A DNA stretch of 64,000 bases from an uncultured Eubacterium sp. (GTDB lineage Bacteria; Bacillota; Clostridia; Lachnospirales; Lachnospiraceae). Shown here one piece after another: positions 18,516 through 28,378 of the stretch (its first letter is position 1; every line of letters starts with the position of its first letter). The notes beneath the pieces were generated by a model, which worked only from the letters and a program-made list of their open reading frames with translations, had not been told where the DNA came from and did not search any database. The translations under genes were made by a program, and so were the position numbers. The stretch covers positions 1 through 64,000 of the forward strand of contig CAJTZF010000016.1 in NCBI GenBank assembly GCA_910584245.1, in the 5' to 3' direction.

Positions 18516-19556
18516 CTAGTGACAGAACCGGTAAACCGTTGTAGACGTAAATGTCTCCCCCGCCTTCAGCACGCACGAATCAAACGAAGGCACATGGATG
18601 GAGTTGGGGAAAAACTGCGTCTCAAAGCACACTCCACATCTCTTTGTGTACACTGCGCCATTTTTACCCATTTCTTTTTCGATAAAATTGCCGGTATAGA
18701 GCTGCATGCCCGGAAGATCTGTATATACCTCCATCGTGCGCCCGGTCGTATCCTCGGAAAGCTCTGCAACCTTTTCCAACTGCCCCGCCTTCTTATCGAG
18801 GGCGAAGTTGTGGTCATACCCGCCTGCGATTTTGAGCGGCTTGTAATCCGCCTCAATTTCATCTCCGATCGCCTTTTTCGTACGGAAATCCATCGGTGTG
18901 CCCGTCACATCAACGATCGTGCCATTTGGAATCAAGTCATCACTTGTCTCCGTAAATCCATTCGCCTTAATCCACACCTTATGTCCGGTCACCACGCCGC
19001 CATCATGGCCCTTCAAATTAAAATAAGAATGATTCGTCACATTACAGAGCGTGTCCTTGTCTGATTTTGCATCATACTGGATTTTCAGCTCATTGTCCTC
19101 CGTCAGCGTGTAGGTTACGCGTATATCCAGATTTCCCGGATATCCCTGCTCCATGTCCGGACTTATCCTCGAAAATGTGACACTGTCCTCACTGGCTTCT
19201 GCCTCATACATCACATGATGATACCCCGGCGTCCCTCCGTGAAGATTATTTTCACCATCGTTTTTCTCAAGCTCATACGTCACACCATTTAGCTCAAACT
19301 GCGCGCCGCCAATCCGGTTTCCGTGTCTTCCGATAAAGGAACCAAAAAAGCAGCCATTCACCTCATACCCCGCCACATCATCGAATCCGAGAACTACATC
19401 ATCCAGTTTGCCATCTTTACCGGGTACATAAAGGGAAACGATGTTCGCGCCGTAATTGATAAATTCGGCTTTCATACCATTCGTGTTTGTCAGTGAATAG
19501 AGCGTTACCTCCTCGCCATCTTTTGTCGTTCCAAATTTCTTAGTCTCCAAACTCAT
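18516..19556 (-). CDS. galM: Aldose 1-epimerase (galactose mutarotase)
   Basis: A 346-aa GalM-family enzyme that interconverts the alpha and beta anomers of galactose or glucose. It shows FINYGANIVSLYVPGKDG, GSFIGRHGNRIGGAQF, NNLHGGTPGYHHVMY, the catalytic His in NVTNHSYFNLKGH, DHNFALDK, and the C-terminal general-base Glu in GVCFETQFFPNSIH. I start it at ATG 19556 (MSLETKKFG), with GGAGGAGG upstream; the longer frame includes that site. It fits a galactose-related lifestyle together with the GH59 and sugar ABC genes. Confidence 0.94.
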   Translation of the reverse strand: MSLETKKFGTTKDGEEVTLYSLTNTNGMKAEFINYGANIVSLYVPGKDGKLDDVVLGFDDVAGYEVNGCFFGSFIGRHGNRIGGAQFELNGVTYELEKNDGENNLHGGTPGYHHVMYEAEASEDSVTFSRISPDMEQGYPGNLDIRVTYTLTEDNELKIQYDAKSDKDTLCNVTNHSYFNLKGHDGGVVTGHKVWIKANGFTETSDDLIPNGTIVDVTGTPMDFRTKKAIGDEIEADYKPLKIAGGYDHNFALDKKAGQLEKVAELSEDTTGRTMEVYTDLPGMQLYTGNFIEKEMGKNGAVYTKRCGVCFETQFFPNSIHVPSFDSCVLKAGETFTSTTVYRFCH

Positions 19557-19669
19557 TGTCCTGCCTCCTCCTTTTCCTTCTTGTTCCATTTCTTAAAATA
19601 TAACGATACGGAAGTCAAAAGATCCCATTTCGCCCCGACCTTTTGACCCCGGTACCGTATTATGCTTAT

Positions 19670-21457
19670 CTACTGCACCTTTGACACCTCAATGCCAAGC
19701 TCCTCCAGCTGCTTTTGATCAACCGCGCCCGGCGCCTCCGTCAGTGGACAGGACGCATCCTTCACTTTCGGGAATGCGATCACCTCGCGGATATTATCTT
19801 CTTTCGCCATCAGCATGACAAGGCGGTCAAATCCATAAGCAAGCCCCGCGTGCGGCGGCACGCCGTATCGGAATGCATTGAGCAAAAATCCAAACTGCTC
19901 GTAGGCAGCTTCCTTCGTAAATCCCAGACAGTCAAACATCTTTTCCTGTATGTCATTCTGGTGGATACGGACCGATCCGCCGCCAAGCTCCGTGCCGTTC
20001 AGTACGATGTCATATGCCTTTGCCCTCACCCGGCCCGGGTCTGTTTCCAAAAACGGTAAATCATCTTCCACCGGCATCGTAAACGGGTGGTGCATCGCCT
20101 GGTACCGTCCCAGTTCTTCATTGTACTCCAGCAATGGAAACTCCGTAACCCAAAGAAAATGAAACTCATTTTTATCCAAAAGCTCCAGCGTTCTAGCAAG
20201 CTCCAGCCGCAGGTTCCCAAGTACATCATACACGACCTTATTTGCGTCGGCGGCAAATAAAAGCAAGTCGCCCGGTTCGCCCTCCATCACCTGCACCAGT
20301 GCCTGAAGTTCCTCCTCGGTCATAAATTTGGCAAAGGACGATTTAAAGCTTCCGTCCCCGTTCACGCACAGATAAGCAAGCCCCTTCGCTCCAAAATCCT
20401 TCGCAAAATCAACGAGCTTATCAATTTTCTTTCTCGGCATAGCTCCCTGTCCTTTCGCATTGATGCCGCGAACGGAACCTCCTTGCTCAATCGCACCGGT
20501 GAACACGCCAAAACCGCAATGGCGAACTACCTCTGTCACATCGTGTAGCTCCATACCAAATCTTGTATCCGGCTTGTCAGAACCAAAACGGTCCATTGCC
20601 TCCTGCCATGTCATGCGAGGAAACGGAAGTGGAACTTCCACACCGGCAATCTCCTGAAACAGCTTTTGAAGCAGACGCTCATTGACATCTATTACATCAT
20701 CTACATCTACAAAGGACAGCTCCATGTCTATTTGTGAAAATTCCGGCTGACGGTCCGCACGCAAATCCTCGTCGCGGAAACACTTGGTAATCTGGAAATA
20801 ACGGTCATACCCCGAGCACATGAGAAGCTGTTTAAATAGCTGCGGTGACTGCGGAAGCGCATAAAAACTTCCCGGGTGCACACGGCTCGGCACAAGGTAA
20901 TCCCTGGCCCCCTCCGGCGTACTCTTCGTCAGCATAGGCGTCTCAATTTCCAAAAAGCCCTCCTCAGCCAAAAACTGCCTCGTCATCATCCCCACCCGGC
21001 TGCGCAGCATAAGATTCCGCTGCATATCTGGCCTTCTCAAATCAATATAGCGGTACCGTAAACGGATATCATCTTTTGTCCTGCTATTCTCCTCGACCGG
21101 AAACGGAGGCGTCTCTGACTCTGCAAGAATCCTTATCTCTTTTGCCCGCACTTCAATATCTCCCGTCGCCAGATGTTCATTGACGGCTCCCGAACGATGT
21201 TCCACCGTGCCCGTCACTGCCACGACAAATTCAGCGCGCAGCCTGGCCGCCTTTTCGAACCCTTCTTCCCCCGTGTCACTTTCTTCAAAAATAATTTGAA
21301 TAATACCGGAGCGGTCTCTCAGATCGACAAATATAATGCCGCCCTTATTTCTACTCTTCTGAACCCATCCCATCACGGTCACGGTCTGTCCCACATGGGA
21401 CGCCGTAAGCTCTGCACAGCGGCACGTACGCCGCAGTCCTTTCATTGATTCTGCCAT
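19670..21457 (-). CDS. aspS: Aspartyl-tRNA synthetase
   Basis: A 595-aa class II synthetase of bacterial type. It has an OB-fold anticodon-binding domain (GQTVTVMGWVQKSRNKGGIIF), motif 2 region FRDEDLRADRQPEFSQIDME, the bacterial GAD insertion domain (about residues 300-410), and the C-terminal motif 3 GLAYGFDRLVMLM. It charges tRNA-Asp. It lies 23 bp after hisS, and the block aspS-hisS-hemZ-MBL-rel is on one strand with short gaps. No T-box leader is visible before it, as expected inside an operon. Confidence 0.97.
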   Translation of the reverse strand: MAESMKGLRRTCRCAELTASHVGQTVTVMGWVQKSRNKGGIIFVDLRDRSGIIQIIFEESDTGEEGFEKAARLRAEFVVAVTGTVEHRSGAVNEHLATGDIEVRAKEIRILAESETPPFPVEENSRTKDDIRLRYRYIDLRRPDMQRNLMLRSRVGMMTRQFLAEEGFLEIETPMLTKSTPEGARDYLVPSRVHPGSFYALPQSPQLFKQLLMCSGYDRYFQITKCFRDEDLRADRQPEFSQIDMELSFVDVDDVIDVNERLLQKLFQEIAGVEVPLPFPRMTWQEAMDRFGSDKPDTRFGMELHDVTEVVRHCGFGVFTGAIEQGGSVRGINAKGQGAMPRKKIDKLVDFAKDFGAKGLAYLCVNGDGSFKSSFAKFMTEEELQALVQVMEGEPGDLLLFAADANKVVYDVLGNLRLELARTLELLDKNEFHFLWVTEFPLLEYNEELGRYQAMHHPFTMPVEDDLPFLETDPGRVRAKAYDIVLNGTELGGGSVRIHQNDIQEKMFDCLGFTKEAAYEQFGFLLNAFRYGVPPHAGLAYGFDRLVMLMAKEDNIREVIAFPKVKDASCPLTEAPGAVDQKQLEELGIEVSKVQ

Positions 21458-21480
21458 TTTCTCGCCCTCTCTTTATGTTA

Positions 21481-22737
21481 TTAAAAGCTGTCTGCAAAAA
21501 ATTCCTTGATATCCGTATACCCATCCTTTGCCAGCTGTTCCTTTTGAAACTTTTTATTTTTTTTCATGATGCTTATATTCACGCGGTAACCGGCCGCCCT
21601 TTCCTCATTCGCCTGCTGTAATACTTGCCGCATCCGTTCCGGAGACGCCTTCTTATCAATCAGATATGCTATTTTCTTCGCCGCCGACGGAACTTCGAAT
21701 CCTCGCTCCAAAAGAAGCATGACAATCCGCTCAAACCCAATCGAAAAACCACAGGCACAGGTGTCATTCCCGGTGAACTTTCCGATCATTTCATCATAGC
21801 GCCCGCCGCCGCCGACGGAACCGCTAAATCCATCCATTGAAATCTCAAAAATTGGCCCCGTATAATATCCCATGCCGCGAACAAGCGTAGGATCGAATAC
21901 AACACGAAAATCCGCGGTCTTAACTTGCTCTACAGTGGAAATAATCGCTTCCATATCCTCTGCCGTCCCCTCCTCCAGGCAGCTGCCGAGGACTTCCTTT
22001 ATATACCGCACGCCCGCGATATCGTTTGTCACTGTGCGGAACAGTTCCATACACTTGCGAACCTCTTCTGCTCCATATCCGGTTTCCAGAAGCTCCGCCT
22101 CCACGCCGTCCATTCCGATCTTATCCATTTTATCTAAAATGACAAATACATTGTCATACTCGTCGGCTTCAAAACCACAGTATGCCGCCATCGCCTTTAA
22201 AATCCTGCGGTTATTGATCCGGATGGTAAAGTTTTTAAAATCAAGCCTGCCAAGCAGCGTCGTGGTCGCCAGGATCAGCTCAATTTCAGCCAGTATGGAT
22301 GGCTCCCCTAAAATATCAATATCGCACTGCATAAACTGACGGAAACGCCCCCTCTGCGGGCGGTCGGCGCGCCATGAATTCCCCATCTGGAGCGCCTTAA
22401 ACGGTGCACCCAGCTCGTTCGAATTATTGGCATAATACCGGGAAAGTGGAACCGTGAGGTCATACCGCAGACCGCTGTCTACCAAATCTGCCTCGCACGC
22501 CGCTGTATCCAGCTTCAATTTTTCCCCACGCTTCAATATTTTAAAGATCAGCTTTTCATTTTCACCGCCCTGCTTATTTGACAGGTTGGCGATATGCTCC
22601 ACGCAAGGTGTCTCGATTGACGAAAATCCAAATGCCCCATATGTCTCCTTTATTAATCCAATCACATAATCCCGGATTTCCATTTCCCGCGGTAATATAT
22701 CCCGCATGCCTGTAACTGGCTTCTTTTTTAACTCCAT
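21481..22737 (-). CDS. hisS: Histidyl-tRNA synthetase
   Basis: A 418-aa class II synthetase. Characteristic segments are VTGMRDILPREMEIRD, LRYDLTVPLSRYYA, the motif 2 region NSWRADRPQRGRFRQFMQCDIDIL, LVRGMGYYTGPIFEI, GGGGRYDEMIGKF, and a C-terminal anticodon-binding domain. It charges tRNA-His. The start overlaps the hemZ stop by 10 bp; AAGGAG precedes the ATG. Confidence 0.97.
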   Translation of the reverse strand: MELKKKPVTGMRDILPREMEIRDYVIGLIKETYGAFGFSSIETPCVEHIANLSNKQGGENEKLIFKILKRGEKLKLDTAACEADLVDSGLRYDLTVPLSRYYANNSNELGAPFKALQMGNSWRADRPQRGRFRQFMQCDIDILGEPSILAEIELILATTTLLGRLDFKNFTIRINNRRILKAMAAYCGFEADEYDNVFVILDKMDKIGMDGVEAELLETGYGAEEVRKCMELFRTVTNDIAGVRYIKEVLGSCLEEGTAEDMEAIISTVEQVKTADFRVVFDPTLVRGMGYYTGPIFEISMDGFSGSVGGGGRYDEMIGKFTGNDTCACGFSIGFERIVMLLLERGFEVPSAAKKIAYLIDKKASPERMRQVLQQANEERAAGYRVNISIMKKNKKFQKEQLAKDGYTDIKEFFADSF

Positions 22738-24146
22738 GATTCCTTTCTCCTTATCATTTCATCTATTCTACTTATGTAGTCCTCCACGCTTTTTACGTTT
22801 TCCACCCGTTCCATCCGGTTTTCCCCGGGGAACACATATTTTGACGAACCGCCGCTGCCCAAAGCCAGAATCGTCTCCAGTTCTTCCATCATAAAAATGT
22901 TGTACAGACATTCCTTCCCCGGCCTGGCATACGCCACATTTTCCTGGTTGGTATTCCTCGTCGTATATGCCTTGTTTTTCTGGCGGTACATATAATATGG
23001 CCCGTAACCGTGTTTTCTGCAAAATGCCTCCGCCTCAAGCTGCATTGCAGGAATCCGGACATCCTCCTCTAGCATCGGCTCCCCCCGCTCCCTATACGCT
23101 ATACCCATACGCGATGCCCGCTTGATCACGAGAGTGTGAACCGTAATGCTGTCGGGTTCCAGCCGGTGTACTTCTTCCAGCGTAACTCTAAGGTCCTCCA
23201 GCGTTTCCTCCGGCAGTCCCACGATTATATCCATATTTATATTATCAAACCCATACTCCCTGGCCAGAGCAAAAACCCGCCTCACATCGTCCACCGTGTG
23301 CCTCCTGCCGAGAAGCTCCAATGTGTGCTGTTTCATGCTCTGGGGATTAATTGATATCCGGGACACCCCATATGCTTTCATACAGCGGAATTTTTCTTCC
23401 GTAGCGCTGTCGGGCCGCCCCATCTCTACCGTATATTCCCGCACCTGTTCCATCGGAAGATAGCGGTCAACCATGCCGAGCAGACGGGCAAACTGCTCCC
23501 CGCGAAGGGAAGTAGGCGTTCCGCCCCCGATGTACACCGTTTGCAGCGTCTTTCCCCGGATAGCTTCCCCCGCATAGGCGATTTCCCGCTCAAGGGCATC
23601 TAAATAGGCATCGACTTTTTCCTCGTACTGCCGGACCGGATAGGAAGAAAAGGAACAATATGCGCAAATACTCGGACAAAAGGGAATGCCGATATAAATA
23701 TTTACGCTGTTCCCATGATGGATGCCCGCCGTAAGGGAATATTCCTTCTTCGCCACATCCAGGGCAAGTCTGGCTTTCTGCGGGGAACATCGGTATTCCT
23801 CACACAATATGTTGAAAATTTCATCCTCCGGTCTGCCCTCCGCCAACATATGAAATGGGATTTTAGCTGGACGGATGCCGGTCAAGATCCCCCACGGCAG
23901 CGTCTTACCGGAGTTCCTGCATAAAAAATCATATACCTGGCGTTTTACTTCATTTTTCGAGTAAGGCGCCGCAATCGTTTCTTCATACTGCCGGACACCG
24001 TCCATTTCCCACAAAATATGGTATCCATCGTACTTCTCCCACCCGGCTTCCTCCTGGACAACACACTTTTGTTCCGGGTAAAATGCTTGGGCGAGAGCCT
24101 TCATATCATAGGAAAACTCCCGATCCCTTATCTTTATTTGAATCAT
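22728..24146 (-). CDS. hemZ: Radical SAM coproporphyrinogen III oxidase-like protein HemZ
   Basis: A 472-aa radical SAM protein of the HemN/HemZ group. The [4Fe-4S] cluster motif is CPSICAYC (Cys157, 161, 164), followed by YIGGGTPTSL and NMDIIVGLPEETLEDL. The N-terminal domain of about 150 aa is typical of HemZ. It may catalyse oxygen-independent coproporphyrinogen decarboxylation, though many HemZ/HemW-like proteins have other haem-related roles; no other haem gene is near. It is coupled to hisS downstream and follows the MBL gene after 15 bp. Confidence 0.9.
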   Translation of the reverse strand: MIQIKIRDREFSYDMKALAQAFYPEQKCVVQEEAGWEKYDGYHILWEMDGVRQYEETIAAPYSKNEVKRQVYDFLCRNSGKTLPWGILTGIRPAKIPFHMLAEGRPEDEIFNILCEEYRCSPQKARLALDVAKKEYSLTAGIHHGNSVNIYIGIPFCPSICAYCSFSSYPVRQYEEKVDAYLDALEREIAYAGEAIRGKTLQTVYIGGGTPTSLRGEQFARLLGMVDRYLPMEQVREYTVEMGRPDSATEEKFRCMKAYGVSRISINPQSMKQHTLELLGRRHTVDDVRRVFALAREYGFDNINMDIIVGLPEETLEDLRVTLEEVHRLEPDSITVHTLVIKRASRMGIAYRERGEPMLEEDVRIPAMQLEAEAFCRKHGYGPYYMYRQKNKAYTTRNTNQENVAYARPGKECLYNIFMMEELETILALGSGGSSKYVFPGENRMERVENVKSVEDYISRIDEMIRRKESWS

Positions 24147-24161
24147 GGACCGCCCTTCTTT

Positions 24162-24800
24162 TCACATAACAAATGGATTATTTTTCTTTTCATACCCGAT
24201 ATCCGTGGCCGGGCCGTGACCGGTATACGCTTTTACATCGTCCGGCAGCGTCAGAACCTTTTGTTTCAGTGAATCCACAAGCTGACGGCCATTTCCGGTC
24301 GGAAGGTCACTTCTGCCAATTGATTCAAAAAATAAGGTGTCGCCGCAAAACAGCACCTTTTCCGGCTCCATATAATAACAACAGCTTCCGGTTGTGTGTC
24401 CCGGCGTGTGAATAACCCGGAACTTCATATCTGCCGTCTCATACACTTGTCCGTCGCGCAACCGTACATCTGCCCGCAAACTCACGGGCTTTCCTGTCAA
24501 CTCCGACACATTTAGGCCAGCGTCCCCGAGAAGTCCACTCTCCCCTTCAAAGATACAAACTCTGCCGCCGGCGCTGGAAACCAGGTCCGCAACCCCCATC
24601 ACATGGTCAAAATGGCCATGGGTGAGCAAAATATCCTCTAAGCTCAGGCCGTGCTCCCGAATATAACGTCCAATCTCTTTTCCACTGTCCCCGGGATCTA
24701 CTACAACACACTTAGTGTTTCCCTCCCTGTACACGATATAGCAATTCGTTCCAACACTCCCCACCACAACTGACTGAATGACCAAACCATTCTGTTTCAT
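24162..24800 (-). CDS. MBL-fold hydrolase (glyoxalase II-like, YqgX type)
   Basis: A 212-aa single-domain metallo-beta-lactamase hydrolase. The metal motif ILLTHGHFDHVMGVADL is followed by HTPGHTTGSCCYY and LFCGDTLFFESIGRSDLP, which resembles the YqgX/glyoxalase II-like subgroup. The C-terminal substrate-binding extension of true GloB is absent. The exact substrate is unknown. The position between rel and hemZ is conserved in many Firmicutes. Confidence 0.9.
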   Translation of the reverse strand: MKQNGLVIQSVVVGSVGTNCYIVYREGNTKCVVVDPGDSGKEIGRYIREHGLSLEDILLTHGHFDHVMGVADLVSSAGGRVCIFEGESGLLGDAGLNVSELTGKPVSLRADVRLRDGQVYETADMKFRVIHTPGHTTGSCCYYMEPEKVLFCGDTLFFESIGRSDLPTGNGRQLVDSLKQKVLTLPDDVKAYTGHGPATDIGYEKKNNPFVM

Positions 24801-24815
24801 AGCGATACCTCATTT

Positions 24816-27149
24816 CTATCCATTTGTCCGTCTCTCAATATCAATAATACTCTGCACTCCCCGCAGTTTTTTCACAAGCTTATTTAGCTGTTCCACACCC
24901 CTTGTCTCAAACCCTACGACGAATGTCGCCTTATTTTGCTTCGATGTGCGCACATTCATAGATTTAATATCAATTCCATTTTCGGTAAATACCTTTGAGA
25001 CATCAAAAAGTACGCCGCTCCGGTCAAACGTATAAATCACAATTTCCACCGGATAATATTCCTGGTTCTTATTCGCCTTCGGACTCCACTCCGCCTCGAT
25101 GAGACGGTTTCTCTCCTCCACCGGCAAATGTATCATATTGACACAATCGGTCCGGTGAATTGATATGCCCCGCCCGCGGGTCACAAACCCTATAATTTCA
25201 TCCCCCGGTACGGGATTGCAACACCGGGAAAACCTCACCGCAAGATCGTCCAAGCCTTCCACGATAATCCCGCTTTTCGTATTGGCATATAAGCCGCCGC
25301 TCCTCGCATCCTTGGCCGCCCTGGCTTCCTTTACGCTCTCGATCACCTCAAGAACCTGCTCGTCAGACACGATTCGTTTATTCTTCTTATCGTATTCATA
25401 TTGAAGCTTATTGATGACCTGGCCTTCCTTCAGGCCGCCGTGCCCGATCGCCGCACAAATGGAATCCCAGTCCTTAAACCCATATTTTCTCTTACACGCC
25501 TCTATGTATTCCGGCTTTGTGAGCTTATACAAATCAATATTTTTTGATTTTGCATACTGCGCCAGAAGTTCCTTCCCACGCACAATATTTTCCTCTTTAA
25601 ATTCAGAACGGAACCACTGGTTAATCTTATTTTTTGCCTGGGTACTCTTGACAATCGCAAGCCAGTCCCGGCTGGGCCCTTTGCTGTTTTGGGATGTGGT
25701 GATCTCTATCCGGTCCCCGTTTTGTATCTGATAATCCAGAGTAACAATATTTCCATTGACGCGGGCGCCCACCATTTTATTTCCGACCGCAGTATGTACC
25801 GCGTAGGCAAAATCTATAACCGTAGATCCTGCCGGAAGCGTTTTCACATCTCCATTCGGCGTAAAACAGTATACGCTATCCGAAAACAAATTTAAGTCGC
25901 TTTTGAGCAGGTTCAGAAATTCCTTATTATCCGACATATCCCGCTGCCACTCCAAAATCTGCCGGAGCCACGACATTTTTGCCTCTTCGTTCTCGACGCG
26001 GGGCTCGCTTCCCCTGCCGCCCTTGCCTTCTTTATATTTCCAGTGCGCCGCAATGCCGTACTCCGCCGTCTGATGCATCTCATACGTGCGGATCTGGATT
26101 TCAAACGGCTGGCCGTCCGGACTAATCAGCGTCGTGTGCAGGGACTGATAGTGATTCGCCTTCGGCATGGCAATATAATCCTTGAACCGGCCCGGAATCG
26201 GCTTATACATCTCGTGGATAATGCCGAGCGCCGTGTAACACTGCTGCTCCGTATCCACGATAATACGTACGGCAAACAGGTCATAAATCTGATCCAGCGT
26301 CTTATCCTGGTTCACCATTTTCCGATAAATACTGAACAAATGCTTCACCCGTCCGTCAATTGTAGAATGGATATCCGCCTGCTCCAGATGCTCCCTTACC
26401 TCTTTCATAATATCTTTGACAAAGGTTTCCTTTTCTACACGCATATGATTAAATTTCTCTGTCAGCTCGGCATATGCCTCCGGCTCGAGGTATTGCAGGG
26501 ACAAGTCGTCCAGTCCAACCTTTATTTTCGAAATTCCGAGACGGTTCGCGATCGGCGCATAGATGTCCATCGTCTCCCTGGCTTTTTCTCTCTGTTTCTC
26601 CGGCTTCATAAACTGTAGCGTACGCATATTGTGAAGACGGTCGGCCAGCTTAATAATGATCACGCGTATATCCCTCGCCATCGCAAGGAACATCTTCCGC
26701 AAATTCTCCGCCTGCACGTCCAGCTTATCGGCCGAATAATTCAACTGGGTCAGTTTCGTCACGCCGTCGACAAGAATAGCTATTTCCTCGCCAAACATCT
26801 CTTCTATGTCTTCCACTGTGTATTTGGTATCCTCTACCACATCGTGAAGCAGACCGCCCACGATCGTTTCCTTGTCCATGTCGATCTGGGCCAGAATAAT
26901 TGCGACACATACCGGATGAATCAAATATGGCTCGCCGGATTTGCGCTTCTGGTCTTTGTGCGCTTCCTTAGCCAGCTTATAAGCCCTTGTAATAAAATCA
27001 AAATCTTCCCCCGGATGATCGGTCATAATTATTTTTTTCAGCACCCGGAATAACACATCAGGATCGGTAAAGTTCGGTGGAATAATGTCCTGCGACAGTT
27101 CACCAGTATCGAATTCTTCTATTAAGCCACTCTGTCTGTCCTCTGTCAT
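24816..27149 (-). CDS. relA: Bifunctional (p)ppGpp synthetase/hydrolase (Rel)
   Basis: A 777-aa Rel/SpoT protein that makes and degrades the stringent-response alarmone. Domains in order: HD hydrolase (GGLLHDVVEDTKYTVEDI, about 80-180), synthetase (GRFKDYIAMPKANHYQSLHT), TGS (VYCFTPNGDVKTLPAGST), zinc-finger/helical region with RCCNPVPGDEIIGFVTRGRG, and a C-terminal ACT domain. The HD residues are intact, so hydrolysis should be active. I start it at ATG 27149 with AAAGGA upstream; the longer frame runs into the promoter region. It heads the rel-MBL-hemZ-hisS-aspS series. Confidence 0.95.
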   Translation of the reverse strand: MTEDRQSGLIEEFDTGELSQDIIPPNFTDPDVLFRVLKKIIMTDHPGEDFDFITRAYKLAKEAHKDQKRKSGEPYLIHPVCVAIILAQIDMDKETIVGGLLHDVVEDTKYTVEDIEEMFGEEIAILVDGVTKLTQLNYSADKLDVQAENLRKMFLAMARDIRVIIIKLADRLHNMRTLQFMKPEKQREKARETMDIYAPIANRLGISKIKVGLDDLSLQYLEPEAYAELTEKFNHMRVEKETFVKDIMKEVREHLEQADIHSTIDGRVKHLFSIYRKMVNQDKTLDQIYDLFAVRIIVDTEQQCYTALGIIHEMYKPIPGRFKDYIAMPKANHYQSLHTTLISPDGQPFEIQIRTYEMHQTAEYGIAAHWKYKEGKGGRGSEPRVENEEAKMSWLRQILEWQRDMSDNKEFLNLLKSDLNLFSDSVYCFTPNGDVKTLPAGSTVIDFAYAVHTAVGNKMVGARVNGNIVTLDYQIQNGDRIEITTSQNSKGPSRDWLAIVKSTQAKNKINQWFRSEFKEENIVRGKELLAQYAKSKNIDLYKLTKPEYIEACKRKYGFKDWDSICAAIGHGGLKEGQVINKLQYEYDKKNKRIVSDEQVLEVIESVKEARAAKDARSGGLYANTKSGIIVEGLDDLAVRFSRCCNPVPGDEIIGFVTRGRGISIHRTDCVNMIHLPVEERNRLIEAEWSPKANKNQEYYPVEIVIYTFDRSGVLFDVSKVFTENGIDIKSMNVRTSKQNKATFVVGFETRGVEQLNKLVKKLRGVQSIIDIERRTNG

Positions 27150-27258
27150 ATCAACCAATCCTTTCTTATAAAAATCTAATTTACATATTTTTATTATCAC
27201 ATACCCACCATTATATAGGAAAGAAGTAAAAAATGCAACCTTGCAAACAATACAAAAC

Positions 27259-27291
27259 ACCTGTTTTCATCCGCTAAGATAGAAAACAGGT
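27259..27291 (-). terminator. Terminator after spo0A
   Basis: Perfect 10-bp stem ACCTGTTTTC / GAAAACAGGT with a 13-base loop, followed on the minus strand by GTTTTG, about 63 bp past the spo0A stop. Confidence 0.7.
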
Positions 27292-27353
27292 GCAACTTTT
27301 GTTTTTTTATAGTATCTTATATAAATTTCTGTAGTCCGAAACAAGGAAAACGG

Positions 27354-28154
27354 TCAATGTGCGCGCATTTTCTGCTCCAACCGTATTTTATCGGCAATAA
27401 GCGCTACAAACTCCGAATTTGTCGGCTTACCTTTGCCGTTATTTACTGTATATCCAAACAATTCGTCAATCGTGTCCACTTTGCCTCTCGTCCATGCCAC
27501 CTCAATCGCGTGCCTTATGGCCCGCTCTACTCTGCTCGGTGTCGTTTTATGTTGTTTTGCAATCGATGGGTATAGAATTTTGGTTATTGAATTAAGCATT
27601 TCACTGTCATCTACTGACATCATAATCGCATCTCGAAGATACTGGTATCCTTTTATATGTGCTGGTACTCCAATTTCATGAATGATATTGGTAACATCCA
27701 TCTCTAAGTTGTATTCTGGTTTGTCATCTCTCTTGGTGTACTGCTCCCGGTTATTTACCAACATCGCCTTGTTATCCGGCTTCAACTGCTGTATTTTAGC
27801 AAGAATCGTCTCTTTTTCAAATGGTTTCAGTACATAATAAGATGCTCCGTACTGAAATGCAGTTTGCATCACATTTTCCTGTGTCACTGCTGTGACAACG
27901 ATAAAGTCCGGCCTTTTCTCGATTCCTGGAAGTCCCTTGCTCACCTTCTCTAATACGACAAGGCCGTCCATTTTCGGCATGATCAAATCTAGAAAAACGA
28001 CATCTGGCGACGTTTCACGTATCATTTCGATTGCCTCCACGCCATCCTTGGCATGTCCGACAATTTCTACGTCTTCGTCTTCTTCCAGACTATCCTTGAT
28101 CATCGTAGCCGCTCTCACGCTGTCATCCACGACTAAGACTTTTAGCTTATTCAA
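27354..28154 (-). CDS. spo0A: Sporulation master regulator Spo0A
   Basis: A 266-aa two-domain response regulator that triggers sporulation. The receiver domain has the acidic pocket (VVDDS) and phospho-acceptor Asp56 (VVFLDLIMPKMDG). The C-terminal DNA-binding domain contains IHEIGVPAHIKGYQYLRDAI, the recognition-helix segment TTPSRVERAIRHAIEVAW, and GKPTNSEFVALIADKI. I use TTG 28154 as start: GGGAGG is six bases upstream and the length then equals classical Spo0A. Its presence implies a spore-forming organism or recent ancestor. Promoter and 0A-box candidates lie upstream. Confidence 0.97.
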   Translation of the reverse strand: MNKLKVLVVDDSVRAATMIKDSLEEDEDVEIVGHAKDGVEAIEMIRETSPDVVFLDLIMPKMDGLVVLEKVSKGLPGIEKRPDFIVVTAVTQENVMQTAFQYGASYYVLKPFEKETILAKIQQLKPDNKAMLVNNREQYTKRDDKPEYNLEMDVTNIIHEIGVPAHIKGYQYLRDAIMMSVDDSEMLNSITKILYPSIAKQHKTTPSRVERAIRHAIEVAWTRGKVDTIDELFGYTVNNGKGKPTNSEFVALIADKIRLEQKMRAH

Positions 28155-28189
28155 TATCGATTCCTCCCATACATAAACTTGACATAACA

Positions 28190-28203
28190 TCCGAAATATC
28201 GGA
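28190..28203 (-). promoter_or_regulatory. Palindrome in the spo0A 5' leader
   Basis: TCCGA-AATA-TCGGA, a perfect 5-bp palindrome, lies just downstream of the predicted spo0A transcription start. It could form a 5' hairpin or act as an operator. Confidence 0.35.
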
Positions 28204-28215
28204 GCTATCTTTTGC

Positions 28216-28244
28216 ATTATATATGCTTTTTCAGCATTTTGCAA
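28216..28244 (-). promoter_or_regulatory. Sigma-A promoter of spo0A
   Basis: On the minus strand TTGCAA (28244-28239), a 17-bp spacer and TATAAT (28221-28216). The spacer contains the inverted repeat ATGCT-GAAAA-AGCAT, a possible operator. The predicted start is about 55 bp before the TTG start codon. Confidence 0.65.
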
Positions 28245-28302
28245 GACAATTTCATAACTTTAAAACAATTTATACAAGCCAATTTCTCATTTTTCTATGA
28301 AT

Positions 28303-28340
28303 TTCGTCAAAATATACCAAAATTGTGATATTTTTCGACA
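28303..28340 (-). promoter_or_regulatory. Two 0A-box candidates upstream of spo0A
   Basis: Minus-strand TGTCGAA at 28340-28334 (consensus 0A box) and TGACGAA at 28309-28303 (a common natural variant) lie 60-100 bp upstream of the promoter. This suggests autoregulation by Spo0A~P, as in other spore formers. Confidence 0.5.
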
Positions 28341-28378
28341 TTACTTGCGCTTTTAGGCGCACAGCCCACTTTGTATTT

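Noticed and set aside
19557..22760. T-box leaders for aspS or hisS
   Set aside because: No room or AGGGTGG-type T-box sequence in the short gaps; the genes are inside an operon.
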